A stretch of 64,000 bases of DNA, taken from the NCBI GenBank assembly GCA_029779535.1, contig JAKPAG010000075.1:35575-99574 (forward strand). The letters run 5' to 3'. The notes beneath the pieces were generated by a model. The model saw nothing but the letters and a program-made list of their open reading frames with translations. It ran no database searches and was not told the origin of the DNA. The stretch comes from Pseudomonadota bacterium. Lineage in GTDB: Bacteria > Pseudomonadota > Alphaproteobacteria > Sphingomonadales > Sphingomonadaceae. Positions 26,524-36,606 of the stretch are shown piece by piece. The position numbers were made by a program, and so were the translations under genes. Position 1 is the stretch's first letter. Every line of letters starts with the position of its first letter.

Positions 26524-27440
26524 AGGCCGCATCCGTACTCGAAACGATTGGCCGCACGCCGCATGTCCGGCTGGCGCGGCTGTTTCCCGATGCCCAGGTC
26601 TGGGTCAAGAACGAACGGAGCAACCCTGGCGGGTCGATCAAGGACCGGATCGCGCTCGCCATGATCGAGGCTGCCGAGGCGAGAGGCGAGCTTGCCCCGG
26701 GGGCCACGATCATCGAGCCGACGTCGGGTAACACCGGCGTCGGCCTTGCCCTGGTCGCGGCGGTCAAGGGATACCGGCTGATCCTGGTGATGCCCGAAAG
26801 CATGTCGATCGAGCGCCGCCGCCTGATGCTGGCCTATGGCGCTGAATTCGCGCTTACTCCCCGTGAAAAAGGGATGAAGGGGGCGATCGAACACGCGCTG
26901 GCGCTGCAGGCCGCCACGCCCGGCGCATGGATGCCGCAGCAGTTCGAGAACCCGGCCAACATCGACGTCCATGCCAGGACCACCGCGCAGGAGATCCTGG
27001 CCGATTTCGCGGACCAGCCGTTCGACGCGCTGATCACCGGGGTTGGCACCGGGGGCCACCTCACCGGGGTTGCGGGGGTGCTCAAGGCCGCCTGGCCGGC
27101 GCTCAGGGTCTATGCGGTCGAACCGACGCTTTCGCCGGTGATCAGCGGCGGGCAAGCGGCGCCGCACCCGATCCAGGGCATCGGCGCGGGCTTCATTCCC
27201 GCCAATCTCGACACCCGGCTGCTTGACGGGGTGATCCAGGTCGAACCCGACGAGGCCAGGGCCTGGGGCCGCCGCTCCGCGCGCGAGGAAGGGCTGCTGG
27301 TCGGCATCTCCTCGGGCGCCACCCTGGCGGCGATTGCCCGAAAACTGCCCGATTTGCCGCAAGGCGCGCGGGTGCTGGGGTTCAACTACGATACCGGCGA
27401 GCGCTATCTCTCGGTCGCCGAATTCCTGCCCACCGAATGA
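26520..27440 (+). CDS. cysK: Cysteine synthase (O-acetylserine sulfhydrylase)
   Basis: The start is the GTG in the GTGA overlap with the hydrolase stop, giving [20 protein letters not shown] (306 aa). The PLP-binding Lys is K41 in [11 protein letters not shown]. The substrate loop [14 protein letters not shown], the phosphate-binding [13 protein letters not shown] and the C-terminal [10 protein letters not shown] are all present. The enzyme joins O-acetylserine and sulfide to form cysteine. Its place behind a TauD-type dioxygenase suggests that it captures sulfur freed from organosulfur compounds after sulfite reduction, whose genes are not in the window. Confidence 0.95.
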   Translation: MKAASVLETIGRTPHVRLARLFPDAQVWVKNERSNPGGSIKDRIALAMIEAAEARGELAPGATIIEPTSGNTGVGLALVAAVKGYRLILVMPESMSIERRRLMLAYGAEFALTPREKGMKGAIEHALALQAATPGAWMPQQFENPANIDVHARTTAQEILADFADQPFDALITGVGTGGHLTGVAGVLKAAWPALRVYAVEPTLSPVISGGQAAPHPIQGIGAGFIPANLDTRLLDGVIQVEPDEARAWGRRSAREEGLLVGISSGATLAAIARKLPDLPQGARVLGFNYDTGERYLSVAEFLPTE

Positions 27441-27467
27441 CCGCCCCCGCCCACTGGAGTAACCGCC

Positions 27468-27653
27468 ATGGCTGACAAGCCGACCCTTTCCATCGCCCGC
27501 TCCCCGGCTTCGCCCGGCGGCGAGCGCCACGCCGAAACGCTGGCAGCCGTCCGCGCGGCGCTCGACACGCTGCGCTTTGGCCAGGTTGTGCTGACCGTCC
27601 ACGAAGGCAAGGTGGTGCAGCTCGACGTCACCGAAAAGCAGCGCTTCGGCTGA
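27468..27653 (+). CDS. YezD family (DUF2292) small protein
   Basis: This 61-residue protein has GGAG upstream of its ATG and ends with the DUF2292 pattern: LRFGQVVLTVHEGKVVQLDV followed by TEKQRF. Members often lie in sulfate or sulfonate assimilation operons in many bacteria, but no activity is known. Here it is between cysK and an amidotransferase gene, in keeping with that habit. The N-terminal 25 residues (Ser/Pro-rich) are less conserved. The family call is firm, the role is not. Confidence 0.85.
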   Translation: MADKPTLSIARSPASPGGERHAETLAAVRAALDTLRFGQVVLTVHEGKVVQLDVTEKQRFG

Positions 27654-27666
27654 CCTGCCCGCCACG

Positions 27667-28380
27667 ATGACCACCAAGCGGGCGCTGATCATCCGCCACG
27701 TTCCCTACGAAGGTGTCGCTGGCTACCGCACTCCGATCGAGGCGGCGGGCTATGTCATCGACCGCGTCGACGTGGCCGATCCGGGTTTTGGGGCGCTGGA
27801 CCTGTGCGAGCCGGACCTGCTCATCATGATGGGCGGGCCGATGGGCGTGTACGAACAGGACCGTCATCCCTGGATCGCCTGCCAGCTGCGCCGGCTCGCG
27901 CTGCGCCTCGCGGCGGACCGCCCGACGCTGGGGGTGTGCTTCGGCGCGCAGATGATCGCGGCGGCCCTGGGGGCAGAGGTCTATCCCGGCCCGGTCAAGG
28001 AGGTCGGCTTTCACCCGGTAACGGTGCACGATCACGCGCTGGACGGCCCCTTGCGCCACCTGGCCGGCGTGCCGATCCTGCACTGGCACGGCGATACCTT
28101 CACGCTGCCCGCCAATGTCGAGCTGCTCGCGTCGAGCCATGTCTACGATCACCAGGCCTTCCGGCGCGGCCGCAACCTGCTGGCGCTGCAGTTTCACGCG
28201 GAAATGGGCGAGGACGAACGGTTCGACGCCTGGATCGAGGAATGGCCCGAATCCGTCCAAGAAGCCGGCGGAACCTTGGCCGACTTGCGCGATTTGCACG
28301 ATCGGCACGGCCCGGCCGCCGTTGCCGCTGGCCGGGCGATGATCGCCGATTGGCTGCGCGCGCTGGAGGAACAGGGCTGA
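27667..28380 (+). CDS. Class I glutamine amidotransferase-like protein
   Basis: This 237-residue protein has the triad of class I amidotransferases: Cys in TLGVCFGAQMIAAALG near residue 98, and His and Glu in LALQFHAEMGEDERF. The region LLIMMGGPMGVYEQDRHPW matches the GuaA-like stand-alone group that includes amidotransferases of unknown acceptor. It begins 13 bp after yezD and is the last gene of the run. No synthetase domain is attached. It might supply ammonia or act on a glutamyl compound such as a glutathione derivative; nothing in the sequence decides this. Confidence 0.88.
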   Translation: MTTKRALIIRHVPYEGVAGYRTPIEAAGYVIDRVDVADPGFGALDLCEPDLLIMMGGPMGVYEQDRHPWIACQLRRLALRLAADRPTLGVCFGAQMIAAALGAEVYPGPVKEVGFHPVTVHDHALDGPLRHLAGVPILHWHGDTFTLPANVELLASSHVYDHQAFRRGRNLLALQFHAEMGEDERFDAWIEEWPESVQEAGGTLADLRDLHDRHGPAAVAAGRAMIADWLRALEEQG

Positions 28381-28469
28381 GCCTTCGCGGTGATTGCCCC
28401 CGCCCGCGGCGCTGATCCGCCCTGCGGCGGGGGTTTCGCCCGCGCCGCGAATGCCCTACCCATCCGGAC

Positions 28470-29021
28470 ATGACGGATTTCCGGAATGAGCAAGGCGACT
28501 GGCGCGTGACCGATGGTCCGGCGATTGGCCGCGCGCCGCTGTTCGACTTGTCGGAAATCCGGCTGCGGGCGGATTTCCATGCCACCGGGGCGATGTCGCG
28601 CAGCATCATGGCCGATCTGTCCAGCACATCGCCGATGTGGCTCGAACGGATGGAGCGTCACCTGGCCGAACTGCCCGGCTACCTCGAAGTGTTCGAAGCC
28701 CTGCCCGAGAAGAGCTATCCCGGGCTCTACCCCGATCTGTTCGAAAGCATCGCGCTGGACGGGCAGCGCGGCGCACTGGCCGCCGTGGCGCCGGATCATT
28801 ACGCGATCCACCTGTACCTGCCGCCAGACCAGTTCGCCGCGATCCTGCCGTTGGTCGGCACGGCGCAGCGCCGCGCGCGGCTGCTGATCGATATCGACCG
28901 CACGATCGACCAGGGCCTGCCCGACGAGGAATGCCATTTCTGGAACGACTGGCTGTCCCCCGTGGTGCTGTTCAACGAATTCAGCCTGGTATCGCCGCCC
29001 CCGCCCCCGCGCTTGCCCTAA
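28470..29021 (+). CDS. Hypothetical protein
   Basis: This 183-residue protein (MTDFRNEQGDWRVTDGPAIG) has no signal peptide or membrane helix. It has a predicted mix of helices and strands, such as WLERMERHLAELPGYLEVFE and HYAIHLYLPPDQFAAILPLV, and a proline run near its C-terminus. I do not recognise a family. It stands 89 bp after the amidotransferase gene and overlaps the convergent PRPP synthetase-like gene by 4 bp. The codon use matches its neighbours, which supports a real gene. Confidence 0.6.
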   Translation: MTDFRNEQGDWRVTDGPAIGRAPLFDLSEIRLRADFHATGAMSRSIMADLSSTSPMWLERMERHLAELPGYLEVFEALPEKSYPGLYPDLFESIALDGQRGALAAVAPDHYAIHLYLPPDQFAAILPLVGTAQRRARLLIDIDRTIDQGLPDEECHFWNDWLSPVVLFNEFSLVSPPPPPRLP

Positions 29022-29911
29022 AGCAGGCTCTGCCGGATTGCGGCGGCCAGCACCGGGGCCAGCGGGATCGTCGCGACCGGGCCGGGCACGCTGTCGCAGG
29101 CCAGCACCGAGGCGATCCCGGCGTCGGCCAGGGCAGCAAGATCAGCCTCGCTCGCCAGGCAGTGGCTGGCAACGGCGCCGATGCTGGTCACCCCCGCCGC
29201 GCGCAGCGCCCGGGCGCAGGCGATCAGTGTGCCGCCGCTGGAAATCACGTCATCGACCAGCACGGCCGGGCGACCCGCGACCTTGCCTGCGTCTTCCAGG
29301 GTGATTTCCACCGCGCGGTCGCCGCGGCGCTGCTTGGTGCCAACGATCAGGTCAAGCCCCGCCGGCGCGGCGACCGACTGGACCCAGGGGCGCGATTCCG
29401 CGTCCGGGCCGACCAGCACGGTATCGGGCGTGACCATGGCGGCAATCGCCCCGGCGATGGCCGGCGCGGCCGAAAGGCTCAGCGCCGGGATCCCCTGCAC
29501 CACCGCGTCCAGGCGGGGGGTTCGGTGCAGGTGCGGATCGACCGTGACGAGGGCGCCGAACGCCTGCGCGATCAGCGCGCCGATGACCCGCTGCGACACC
29601 GCCTGACCGGGCGCAAAGGCGCAGTCCTGGCGCATATAGCCCAGATAGGGCGCGACCAGCACCAGCCGCGCCGCGCCCTGGTCGCGCAGCGCCGAGGCGG
29701 CGAGCAGCAGCGGCATGATCCGCGCATCCGGATCATCGAGCGGGCAATAGACCAGCGCCGTCCCCGCTCTCCCGCCCGGTTCCACCTGCACCAGGCTTTC
29801 GCCATCGGGAAAGCGGCGGTGCGCGATGCCATGGGCCGGCAGGCCGAGCGCCTCCGCCAGCCGCCGCGCCGGGGCGGCATCGCGTTCGAAGTGATGGACC
29901 GCCGCGTTCAC
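29018..29911 (-). CDS. Ribose-phosphate diphosphokinase-like protein
   Basis: This 297-residue protein resembles PRPP synthetases. It has RRFPDGESLVQVEP near residue 32, YLGYMRQDCAFAPGQAVSQR, the metal-binding TVDPHLH, the flexible loop KQRRGDRAVEI and the PRPP-binding loop VLVDDVISSGGTL. PRPP synthetase makes 5-phosphoribosyl 1-pyrophosphate from ribose 5-phosphate and ATP. It is shorter than the usual 315 residues and starts inside the stop region of the thymidine-phosphorylase-like gene (4-bp overlap). It is probably a second, specialised copy and not the housekeeping Prs, since it is coupled to a phosphorylase gene. Confidence 0.88.
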   Translation of the reverse strand: MNAAVHHFERDAAPARRLAEALGLPAHGIAHRRFPDGESLVQVEPGGRAGTALVYCPLDDPDARIMPLLLAASALRDQGAARLVLVAPYLGYMRQDCAFAPGQAVSQRVIGALIAQAFGALVTVDPHLHRTPRLDAVVQGIPALSLSAAPAIAGAIAAMVTPDTVLVGPDAESRPWVQSVAAPAGLDLIVGTKQRRGDRAVEITLEDAGKVAGRPAVLVDDVISSGGTLIACARALRAAGVTSIGAVASHCLASEADLAALADAGIASVLACDSVPGPVATIPLAPVLAAAIRQSLL

Positions 29912-31395
29912 GCCGCCACCGTATAGCCTGAGGCTTCACCGGCCAGCTCGCAGGCGAAGTTCAGCCCGGTCTGCGACGTCGCGTGGATCCGGTAGAGCGG
30001 CTGCCCCGCCCCGACCGGATCGCCCACCTTGCACAGCAGGTCGATCCCCGCACCCTTTTCCATCGGCGCCCCGGCCAGCCGGGCGATCCGGGCGATGAGG
30101 TGGCAATCGATCGCGGTGACGCGGCCATCGCGCGGGGCGGGCACTTCGAAAGTCAATTCGCCCAGCGGCATGGGCTGCTGCTGCGGCCCCTGGGCCAGGA
30201 TAAGCCGCTCCATCGCCGCCAACGCCGCGCCCGATTCGAGCAGTTCGAGCGCGCGGGCATGGCCTTGCCCGCCCTTGATGCGCGGATCGAAATCGAGCAC
30301 GCGCCCGGCCAGCATTACCGCGCGGTCGCGCAGGTCGGCCGGGGCGTTCGGCTCGCCGCGCAGCACCGCCATCACGTCGCGCGCTTCGAGCACCGGGCCG
30401 ATCCCGCGCCCGATCGGCTGCGACCCATCGGTCAGCACCACGTCGATCGTGATGCCGACCTTGCCCGCGACATATTCGAACAGCTTGCGCAGCCGCACCG
30501 CCTCGTTGTGGCTGCGCACCTTGGCCGTGGGGCCAACCGGAATGTCGATCACCAGGTGGGTCGATCCCGCGGCCAGCTTCTTCGACAGGATCGAGGCGAC
30601 CATCTGTTCGTAGGTATCGATCCTGAGCGGGCGTTCGACCGAGATCAGCACGTCGTCCGCTGGCGACAGGTTCACCCGCCCGCCCCAGGCCAGCACCGCC
30701 TTTTCGTGGGCGACGATGTCCCGCATCCGTTCGACCGAGATATCGACGTTGGCCAGCACTTCCATCGTATCGGACGTGCCCGACGGCGAAGTGATCGCGC
30801 GCGACGAGGTCTTGGGAATGATCAGCCCGTGCGCGGCAACGATCGGCACCACGATCATCGAGGTGCGGTTGCCGGGAATGCCGCCGATGCAGTGCTTGTC
30901 CACCACCAGCGGCGCGTCCCATTTCAGCCGGTTGCCGACATTGGCCATGGCGCGGGTCAGGGCCAGGGTCTCATCCGTGGTCATGAAAGCCGCGCAGGCA
31001 ACCAGGAACGCGGCGATTTCCATCGGCGAATAGAGATGCCGGGCGACATCACGGATGATCGCGGCGATTTCATCGTCGGTCAGGGTATCGCCGCCGATCT
31101 TGCGCCGCACCGCCTCAAGGCTGGCGGGCGGCTTGGCCTGGGCGATGGTCACCCGGGTCCCTTCGGGCAGGCCGAGGCGGCGGAACGCCTGTTCGCCCAG
31201 GCCAATCTCGCCGCGTTGCAACAGGTGTTCGTCATCCATGATCGCCAGCGTGGCAAGGATGCTGGTGCCGTCGTGGCAGATTTCGATCTTGCGCAGCGCC
31301 TGGAACTGCTCCGCGCCGTAGCCGCTGTCATGCCGGGGCAGGAACACGGTGTTTTCCGGATAGGTATCGATCGCGACTGCGCGAATCTTGAACAT
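29908..31395 (-). CDS. Thymidine/AMP phosphorylase family protein, archaeal type
   Basis: I set the start at [19 protein letters not shown] (495 aa), with GGGAGCG upstream; 51 more codons upstream look non-coding. The N-terminal domain (residues 1–85) is the double-psi barrel found in archaeal AMP phosphorylase and not in ordinary DeoA. The core has [40 protein letters not shown] and [17 protein letters not shown]. These enzymes split nucleosides or nucleoside monophosphates with phosphate; AMP phosphorylase makes ribose 1,5-bisphosphate. The gene is translationally coupled to the PRPP synthetase-like gene, so the pair may recycle nucleotide ribose. Confidence 0.9.
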   Translation of the reverse strand: MFKIRAVAIDTYPENTVFLPRHDSGYGAEQFQALRKIEICHDGTSILATLAIMDDEHLLQRGEIGLGEQAFRRLGLPEGTRVTIAQAKPPASLEAVRRKIGGDTLTDDEIAAIIRDVARHLYSPMEIAAFLVACAAFMTTDETLALTRAMANVGNRLKWDAPLVVDKHCIGGIPGNRTSMIVVPIVAAHGLIIPKTSSRAITSPSGTSDTMEVLANVDISVERMRDIVAHEKAVLAWGGRVNLSPADDVLISVERPLRIDTYEQMVASILSKKLAAGSTHLVIDIPVGPTAKVRSHNEAVRLRKLFEYVAGKVGITIDVVLTDGSQPIGRGIGPVLEARDVMAVLRGEPNAPADLRDRAVMLAGRVLDFDPRIKGGQGHARALELLESGAALAAMERLILAQGPQQQPMPLGELTFEVPAPRDGRVTAIDCHLIARIARLAGAPMEKGAGIDLLCKVGDPVGAGQPLYRIHATSQTGLNFACELAGEASGYTVAA

Positions 31396-31523
31396 CCATC
31401 GCTCCCTTGTGCAGCAGGCCCGCTTATATCGTATTTTCGTCAGACTTGTTTGTTCTTGCGCAATGCCCGACCATGTGGGCGGCGGGCATGGTGCGGCCCG
31501 CGGCAGAAAGGGGCGATCCGGCC

Positions 31524-32264
31524 ATGAGCGAAGGCAGCACAGATGCACAGCCAGGCGCGGCAGGTCTGGCCTTTCGCGCGCGCGGCCTGGGCAAGGTCTA
31601 CCAGACCGGCGAGACCGAAGTGCAGGCGCTGCGCGGGGTGGACCTGGATATTCCGGCGGGCGAAATCCTGGTGCTGCTGGGGCCTTCGGGCAGCGGCAAG
31701 TCGACCCTGCTCAACATCGTCGGCGGGCTGGACCGGCCCAGCACCGGCACGCTGCATTACGGCGATAGCGAGCTGACCGCGCTGGACGATGCCGCCCTCA
31801 CCCGGTTCCGCCGCGCGCACGTGGGCTTCATCTTCCAGTTCTACAACCTGATCCCCAGCCTGACCGCCGAGGAAAACGTGCGCCTGGTAACCGACATTGC
31901 CGAACGGCCGATGGCAGCCGGCCAGGCGCTGGAACTGGTCGGCCTGGCCGACCGGGCGGGCCACTACCCGGCCCAGCTTTCCGGCGGCGAGCAGCAGCGC
32001 GTTGCCGTGGCCCGCGCGATTGCCAAGCAGCCCGCCGTATTGCTCTGCGACGAGCCGACCGGCGCGCTCGACAGCGCGACCGGGATCAGGGTGCTGGAAA
32101 CGCTGGCCCGCGCCAACCGGGACCTGGGCACCAGCGTGGTGATCATCACCCACAACGCCGGAATCGCCGCCATGGCGCACCGGGTGGTCCATTTCCTCGA
32201 TGGGCGGATCGCCCGGATCGATGTCAACGCCCAGCCCGCCGATCCCGCCGGGATCAGCTGGTGA
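31524..32264 (+). CDS. ABC transporter ATP-binding protein, MacB/LolD type
   Basis: I placed the start at [20 protein letters not shown] (246 aa), since the 39 codons before it look non-coding. Walker A is GPSGSGKST near residue 54, the signature is [15 protein letters not shown] near residue 152, and Walker B is [12 protein letters not shown]. The Q-loop block [18 protein letters not shown] is typical of the MacB/LolD subfamily. It overlaps the permease start by 4 bp. Together with the permease and the HlyD-like adaptor it forms a complete exporter that may move lipids, peptides or glycolipids. Confidence 0.95.
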   Translation: MSEGSTDAQPGAAGLAFRARGLGKVYQTGETEVQALRGVDLDIPAGEILVLLGPSGSGKSTLLNIVGGLDRPSTGTLHYGDSELTALDDAALTRFRRAHVGFIFQFYNLIPSLTAEENVRLVTDIAERPMAAGQALELVGLADRAGHYPAQLSGGEQQRVAVARAIAKQPAVLLCDEPTGALDSATGIRVLETLARANRDLGTSVVIITHNAGIAAMAHRVVHFLDGRIARIDVNAQPADPAGISW

Positions 32265-34624
32265 AAGCGCTCGACCTTAAACTGCTGCGCGACCTGTGGC
32301 ACCTGCGCGGGCAGGTGCTGGCCATCGCGCTGGTGCTGGCGGCAGCCTGCGCCACTTTCGTCATGTCGGTGGGGGTGCATCGCTCGCTCAAGGACACGCG
32401 CGATGCCTATTACGCGCGCAATCAGTTCGCCGATATCTTTGTGGGCATGACCCGCGCCCCGCGCAGCGTGGTCGCCCGGCTGGCCGCCATCCCCGGAGTG
32501 CGCAGCGCCGAAGGAACGATCCAGCAATATGCCACGCTGGACTTTCCGGGCCGCGCCGCGCCGGTCCGCGCGCTGCTGAACGGGGTGGAGGAAGCGGGCG
32601 GCAACCGGCTTAACCGGCTGACCCTGCGCGCGGGCCGCCTGCCCCAGCCCGGCAGTCCCGACGAGGTGGTGGCCGACGAAGCCTTCGTCAGCGCCAATGG
32701 CCTGGCGCTGGGCAGCCGGATCGAGGCGCTGGTCTATGGCCGCAAGCAGACCCTGCGGATCGTCGGCGTGGGCCTGGCGCCGGATTACATCTATGCCCTG
32801 GCCCCGGGCGACATCATCCCCGACGACACCCGCTTCGGCGTGTTCTGGATCGGCCGCAAGGCGCTGGAAGCCAGCACCGACCGGACCGAGGCGATCAACA
32901 GCGCGGCCCTGACGCTGGAGCGCGGCGCGTCCGCCGCCGAAGTGATCCGCGCGGTCGATACCGTGCTCGCGCCCTATGGCGGCACCGGCGCGCATGGCCG
33001 CAAGGACCAGCAAAGCCACGCCTTTCTCGACAACGAATTGAGCCAGCTGAACGCGATGACCAAGGTGATCCCGCCGGTGTTCCTGCTGGTCGCGGTATTC
33101 CTGGTCTATATCGTGCTGGGGCGGATGATCCGCACCGAACGCACCCAGATCGGGCTGATCAAGGCGTTCGGCTATTCCGACTGGGCGATCGCGCTGCATT
33201 ATCTGAAATTCGCGCTGGCGATTGCCGTGCTGGCCACCGCGCTGGGCGCGGCGGGGGGGATCTGGATGGGCAGCGCAATGACCGAAATCTATGCACGCTA
33301 CTATCGCTTCCCGTTCCTGTTCTACCATGTCGCGCCTTCCGTGATCCTCGCGGCGGCGGGGCTGTCATTGGGAGCAGCGGCGCTGGGCGCGCTGGGGGGG
33401 ATGCGCGCGGTCGCCGCGCTCAACCCGGCGGTGGCAATGTCGCCCCCGCCCCCGCCGGTCTACCGTGCCGGTCTGGTCGAACGGCTGGGCAAGGCGGCGG
33501 GCTTTACCGCGATCGGCCACATGATCGTGCGGCACATCGCCCGCTGGCCGGGACGCTCGGCGATCACCGTGCTGGGCGTGGCGCTGTCGGGCGGGCTGCT
33601 GTTCGCCACCACCCAGTTCGCCGATTCGAGCACGACCATGCTCGATTCCTTCTTCTTCCGCGCCCAGCGCCAGGACCTGACCGTAACCTTCACCGAACCG
33701 CGCAACGAGGACGTGCTCTTTGCCCTGGCGCATCTGCCCGGCGTGCTGCGGGTCGAGCCGGTGCGCGCCGTGCCGGCCACCATCACCCACGGCAGCCGCA
33801 GCGAACGCACCGCGATCGAGGCGACCCGCGCCGATACGCAGCTCAGCCTGCGGATCGACCGCAACGGGCAGATGCTGCCCATGCCGGTGGCCGGCCTGAT
33901 GCTGAGCCGCCAGCTGGCCGACAAGCTGGCCGTGCGCAGCGGCGACCGGGTGGAAGTGACCATGCTGGGCGGCCGCCGCGCGCGCGAGGTGCTCCCCGTG
34001 GCCAGCGTGGTCGACGAATTCATCGGCGAGCGCGCCTACGCCGCCGAAGCGACGCTCGAGGCGCTGGCCCGCGACGGCGCCCCGGCGGGCTCGGCGCTGC
34101 TGCGGATCGACCCCGCCGCGCGCGATGCCATCCTGACCCGGCTCAAGGCCATGCCCCTGGTGCTGGGCGTGACCGAAAAGACCGCCGCGCTGGTAAAGTT
34201 CGAACAGATGATCGACGAAAACATGCTGACCATGATCAGCTTCTACATCGCCTTCGCTTCGGCCATCGCGGTGGGCGTGGTCTATAACAGCGCGCGGATC
34301 CTGTTTTCGGAACGCGCGCACGAATTGGCCACGCTGCGCGTGCTGGGCTATTTCCGCAGCGAAGTGGGGCTGGTGCTGCTGGGCGAACTGGCGCTGCTGG
34401 TGGTGGTTTCGGTGCCATTCGGCTGTGTGATCGGCTATGGCATGGCCAAGTTGATGACCGCGATGTTCAGTTCCGATCTGTTCCGCCTGCCCTTTGCGCC
34501 CACGCGCGCCAGCTATGGCTGGTCGGTGGTGATCGTGCTGATCGCCGCCCTGGGGACCGCTGCCACCGTTGCCCGGCGGGTCCAGCGGCTTGACATGGTG
34601 CGGGTGCTGAAGGCGCGCGAATGA
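32261..34624 (+). CDS. ABC transporter permease, FtsX/MacB family
   Basis: The 787-residue protein starts with GTG in the overlap with the ATPase gene. It has an N-terminal membrane segment ([20 protein letters not shown]), a large periplasmic domain, and two FtsX cores: helices near residues 270–380 ([20 protein letters not shown]) and near 650–780 ([32 protein letters not shown]). The doubled core suggests a fused two-half permease that works alone. The adaptor gene overlaps its stop (ATGA), so the three genes are one operon. The cargo is unknown. Confidence 0.93.
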   Translation: MKALDLKLLRDLWHLRGQVLAIALVLAAACATFVMSVGVHRSLKDTRDAYYARNQFADIFVGMTRAPRSVVARLAAIPGVRSAEGTIQQYATLDFPGRAAPVRALLNGVEEAGGNRLNRLTLRAGRLPQPGSPDEVVADEAFVSANGLALGSRIEALVYGRKQTLRIVGVGLAPDYIYALAPGDIIPDDTRFGVFWIGRKALEASTDRTEAINSAALTLERGASAAEVIRAVDTVLAPYGGTGAHGRKDQQSHAFLDNELSQLNAMTKVIPPVFLLVAVFLVYIVLGRMIRTERTQIGLIKAFGYSDWAIALHYLKFALAIAVLATALGAAGGIWMGSAMTEIYARYYRFPFLFYHVAPSVILAAAGLSLGAAALGALGGMRAVAALNPAVAMSPPPPPVYRAGLVERLGKAAGFTAIGHMIVRHIARWPGRSAITVLGVALSGGLLFATTQFADSSTTMLDSFFFRAQRQDLTVTFTEPRNEDVLFALAHLPGVLRVEPVRAVPATITHGSRSERTAIEATRADTQLSLRIDRNGQMLPMPVAGLMLSRQLADKLAVRSGDRVEVTMLGGRRAREVLPVASVVDEFIGERAYAAEATLEALARDGAPAGSALLRIDPAARDAILTRLKAMPLVLGVTEKTAALVKFEQMIDENMLTMISFYIAFASAIAVGVVYNSARILFSERAHELATLRVLGYFRSEVGLVLLGELALLVVVSVPFGCVIGYGMAKLMTAMFSSDLFRLPFAPTRASYGWSVVIVLIAALGTAATVARRVQRLDMVRVLKARE

Positions 34625-35778
34625 TGGCGGACCTGTTCAAACGCTGGCGCTGGGCGCTGCTGATCGTGGCCCTGCTGGTGGCGGGGCTGGCCTTTGCCTT
34701 CTGGCCCACGGCCAGCGCGGTCGATACCGCGCGGGTCACGCGCGGGCCGATGGCGGTGGGGATCACCGACGATGGCGTGACCCGCGCGCACGAATTCTAC
34801 GTCGTCTCCGCCCCGGTCAGCGGTTACCTTTCGCGGATCGAGCTGGAAGTGGGCGATAGCGTGACGCGCGGCACGCTGATCACGCGGATCACCGGGCGTC
34901 CCTCGGCCCCGCTGGATCCGCGCACCACGGCCGATCTGGGCGCGGCCCTGTCCGCCGCGCGCGCGGCCGAAGGCGGCGCGGCAGCCACGCTCGCGCAGGC
35001 CCGCCGCGACCTGACCCGGGCCGAGGAACTGGCCCGGCGCGGGTTCCTGCCGCGCGCCCAGCTGGAATCCGCGCGCACCCGCGTTGTCGGCGCCCAGTCC
35101 GCACTGGCCCAGGCCCGCGCCGAAATCGCCCGGATCCACGCCCAGGCCCGCCCGGTCAGCGGCGCGGGCGGCGGCAACGCGGTCGATGTGCGCGCCCCCG
35201 CCAGCGGCGCGGTGCTGTCGGTCATCACCGAAAGCGCCGGCGTGGTGGCCGAAGGGACGCCCCTGATGTCGATCGGCGATCCCGCCCGGATCGAAGTGGT
35301 GGTCGACCTGCTCAGCCGCGAGGCGGTGCGGGTCAAACCGGGCGATCCGGTGGAAATCACCCAGTGGGGCGGCGATACGCCGCTGACCGGGCGGGTGCTG
35401 CGGATCGAACCGTTCGGCAAGCTGAAGGTTTCGGCGCTGGGGATCGAGGAACAGCGGGTCAACCTGATCGTGGCCTTCGATGCCGCCAGCCAGCCGCAGG
35501 CCGCGCGGCTGGGGCATGGCTATCAGCTGGATGCCACGGTGATCCTGTGGCGCAAGGACGATGCGCTGCGCGTCCCCATCGGCGCGCTCTATCGCGGGGC
35601 GGACGGCGGCTGGCGGGTGCTGGTGGTGGAACGCGGCCACGCCCGCGAACGCGCGGTCAAGCTGGGCCACATCAACAACGAATTCGGCGAAGTGCTGGAA
35701 GGGCTGGCGGCAGACCAGGTGCTGGTGCTGAACCCCGGCAGCAGCGTCAAGGACGGCGCGCGGGTTACGCCGCGCTAG
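34621..35778 (+). CDS. HlyD/MacA family periplasmic adaptor
   Basis: The 385-residue protein has one N-terminal membrane anchor (WALLIVALLVAGLAFAFWP), then a lipoyl-like half motif (APVSGYLSRIELEVGDSVTR), a coiled-coil hairpin from about residue 100 to 180 (AARAAEGGAAATLAQARRDL, SAQSALAQARAEIARIHAQA), the second lipoyl half (RAPASGAVLSVITESAGVVA) and beta-barrel domains. It bridges the inner-membrane permease to an outer-membrane channel, probably TolC, which is not in the window. It is translationally coupled to the permease gene. Confidence 0.93.
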   Translation: MMADLFKRWRWALLIVALLVAGLAFAFWPTASAVDTARVTRGPMAVGITDDGVTRAHEFYVVSAPVSGYLSRIELEVGDSVTRGTLITRITGRPSAPLDPRTTADLGAALSAARAAEGGAAATLAQARRDLTRAEELARRGFLPRAQLESARTRVVGAQSALAQARAEIARIHAQARPVSGAGGGNAVDVRAPASGAVLSVITESAGVVAEGTPLMSIGDPARIEVVVDLLSREAVRVKPGDPVEITQWGGDTPLTGRVLRIEPFGKLKVSALGIEEQRVNLIVAFDAASQPQAARLGHGYQLDATVILWRKDDALRVPIGALYRGADGGWRVLVVERGHARERAVKLGHINNEFGEVLEGLAADQVLVLNPGSSVKDGARVTPR

Positions 35779-35781
35779 GCA

Positions 35782-36558
35782 ATGGGCTTTTCCGCGCGGC
35801 CAAGCTGTGACATGCAGCACGCGATGCCGGACCAGCCACATTCAGCCCTGCGCGAACGCTTGAAGCGGCTGCCCGGCGCGCCCCGCGCGGCGCACTGGCT
35901 GCGCTGCCTGCTGCGCCCCGAATACCGCGAAATCGCGCGGCTGCGGCGGCAGGCGGCGGACCAGTTGCTGCAACCCTACACCCTGACCGGCGAGGATCGC
36001 TATCCGGCGGTATTCGATGCGCTGGCGCAGCACCTCGCACCGATTGCCGAACCGTGCATCCTCTCGTTCGGTTGCTCCAGCGGGGCGGAAGTGCGCGCGC
36101 TACGTCGCCGAATGCCGGCTGCCCGGATCACCGGGCTCGACCTCAACCGGGTGATGATCGCCCGTGCCCGTGCCGCCGATCCCGATCCGCGCAGCACCTA
36201 TGTCTGCGCCGGCGCACCCGAGCCGGGCGCGCAGTTCGACGCGGTGCTGGCCATGGCGGTGTTCCGCCACGGCGATCTCGAAGCCACCCGGCCCGACAGC
36301 TGCGCCGCGGTGCTGCCGTTCTCCCGCTTTGTGGACGGCCTTGCCATGCTGGACCTGCACCTGGCAGTGGGCGGCTGGCTGGCGCTCTACAACCAGCAGT
36401 TCCGCATGGCCGATACCCCGCTGGCCGCGCGCTATGCCGCCGATCCGCTGCTGATGGGCGAGGACGAGGCGCTGGTCCTGCTCTATGGCCCGGACGACCG
36501 CCGGATCGACGGCGCGCGCGAACGACTGGTGCTGTTCCGCAAGCTGGCCGATGCCTGA
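35782..36558 (+). CDS. Class I SAM-dependent methyltransferase-like protein
   Basis: This 258-residue frame starts 4 bp after the HlyD-like gene. Later starts at 35812 and 35824 are also possible; none has a strong ribosome site. The SAM-binding motif I is CILSFGCSSGAEVRALRRRM and the acidic post-I residue is in ARITGLDLNRVMIARARA. The region FDAVLAMAVFRHGDLEATRP fits motif IV. No acceptor-specific feature is seen. Standing between an exporter and the EPS genes, it may modify a sugar or lipid carrier, but this is not shown. Confidence 0.78.
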   Translation: MGFSARPSCDMQHAMPDQPHSALRERLKRLPGAPRAAHWLRCLLRPEYREIARLRRQAADQLLQPYTLTGEDRYPAVFDALAQHLAPIAEPCILSFGCSSGAEVRALRRRMPAARITGLDLNRVMIARARAADPDPRSTYVCAGAPEPGAQFDAVLAMAVFRHGDLEATRPDSCAAVLPFSRFVDGLAMLDLHLAVGGWLALYNQQFRMADTPLAARYAADPLLMGEDEALVLLYGPDDRRIDGARERLVLFRKLADA

Positions 36559-36606
36559 TCGCCGCGCCAGTGGCGGCGCGGGCTCCGGGCTGCTAGGCCC
36601 TTGCCG

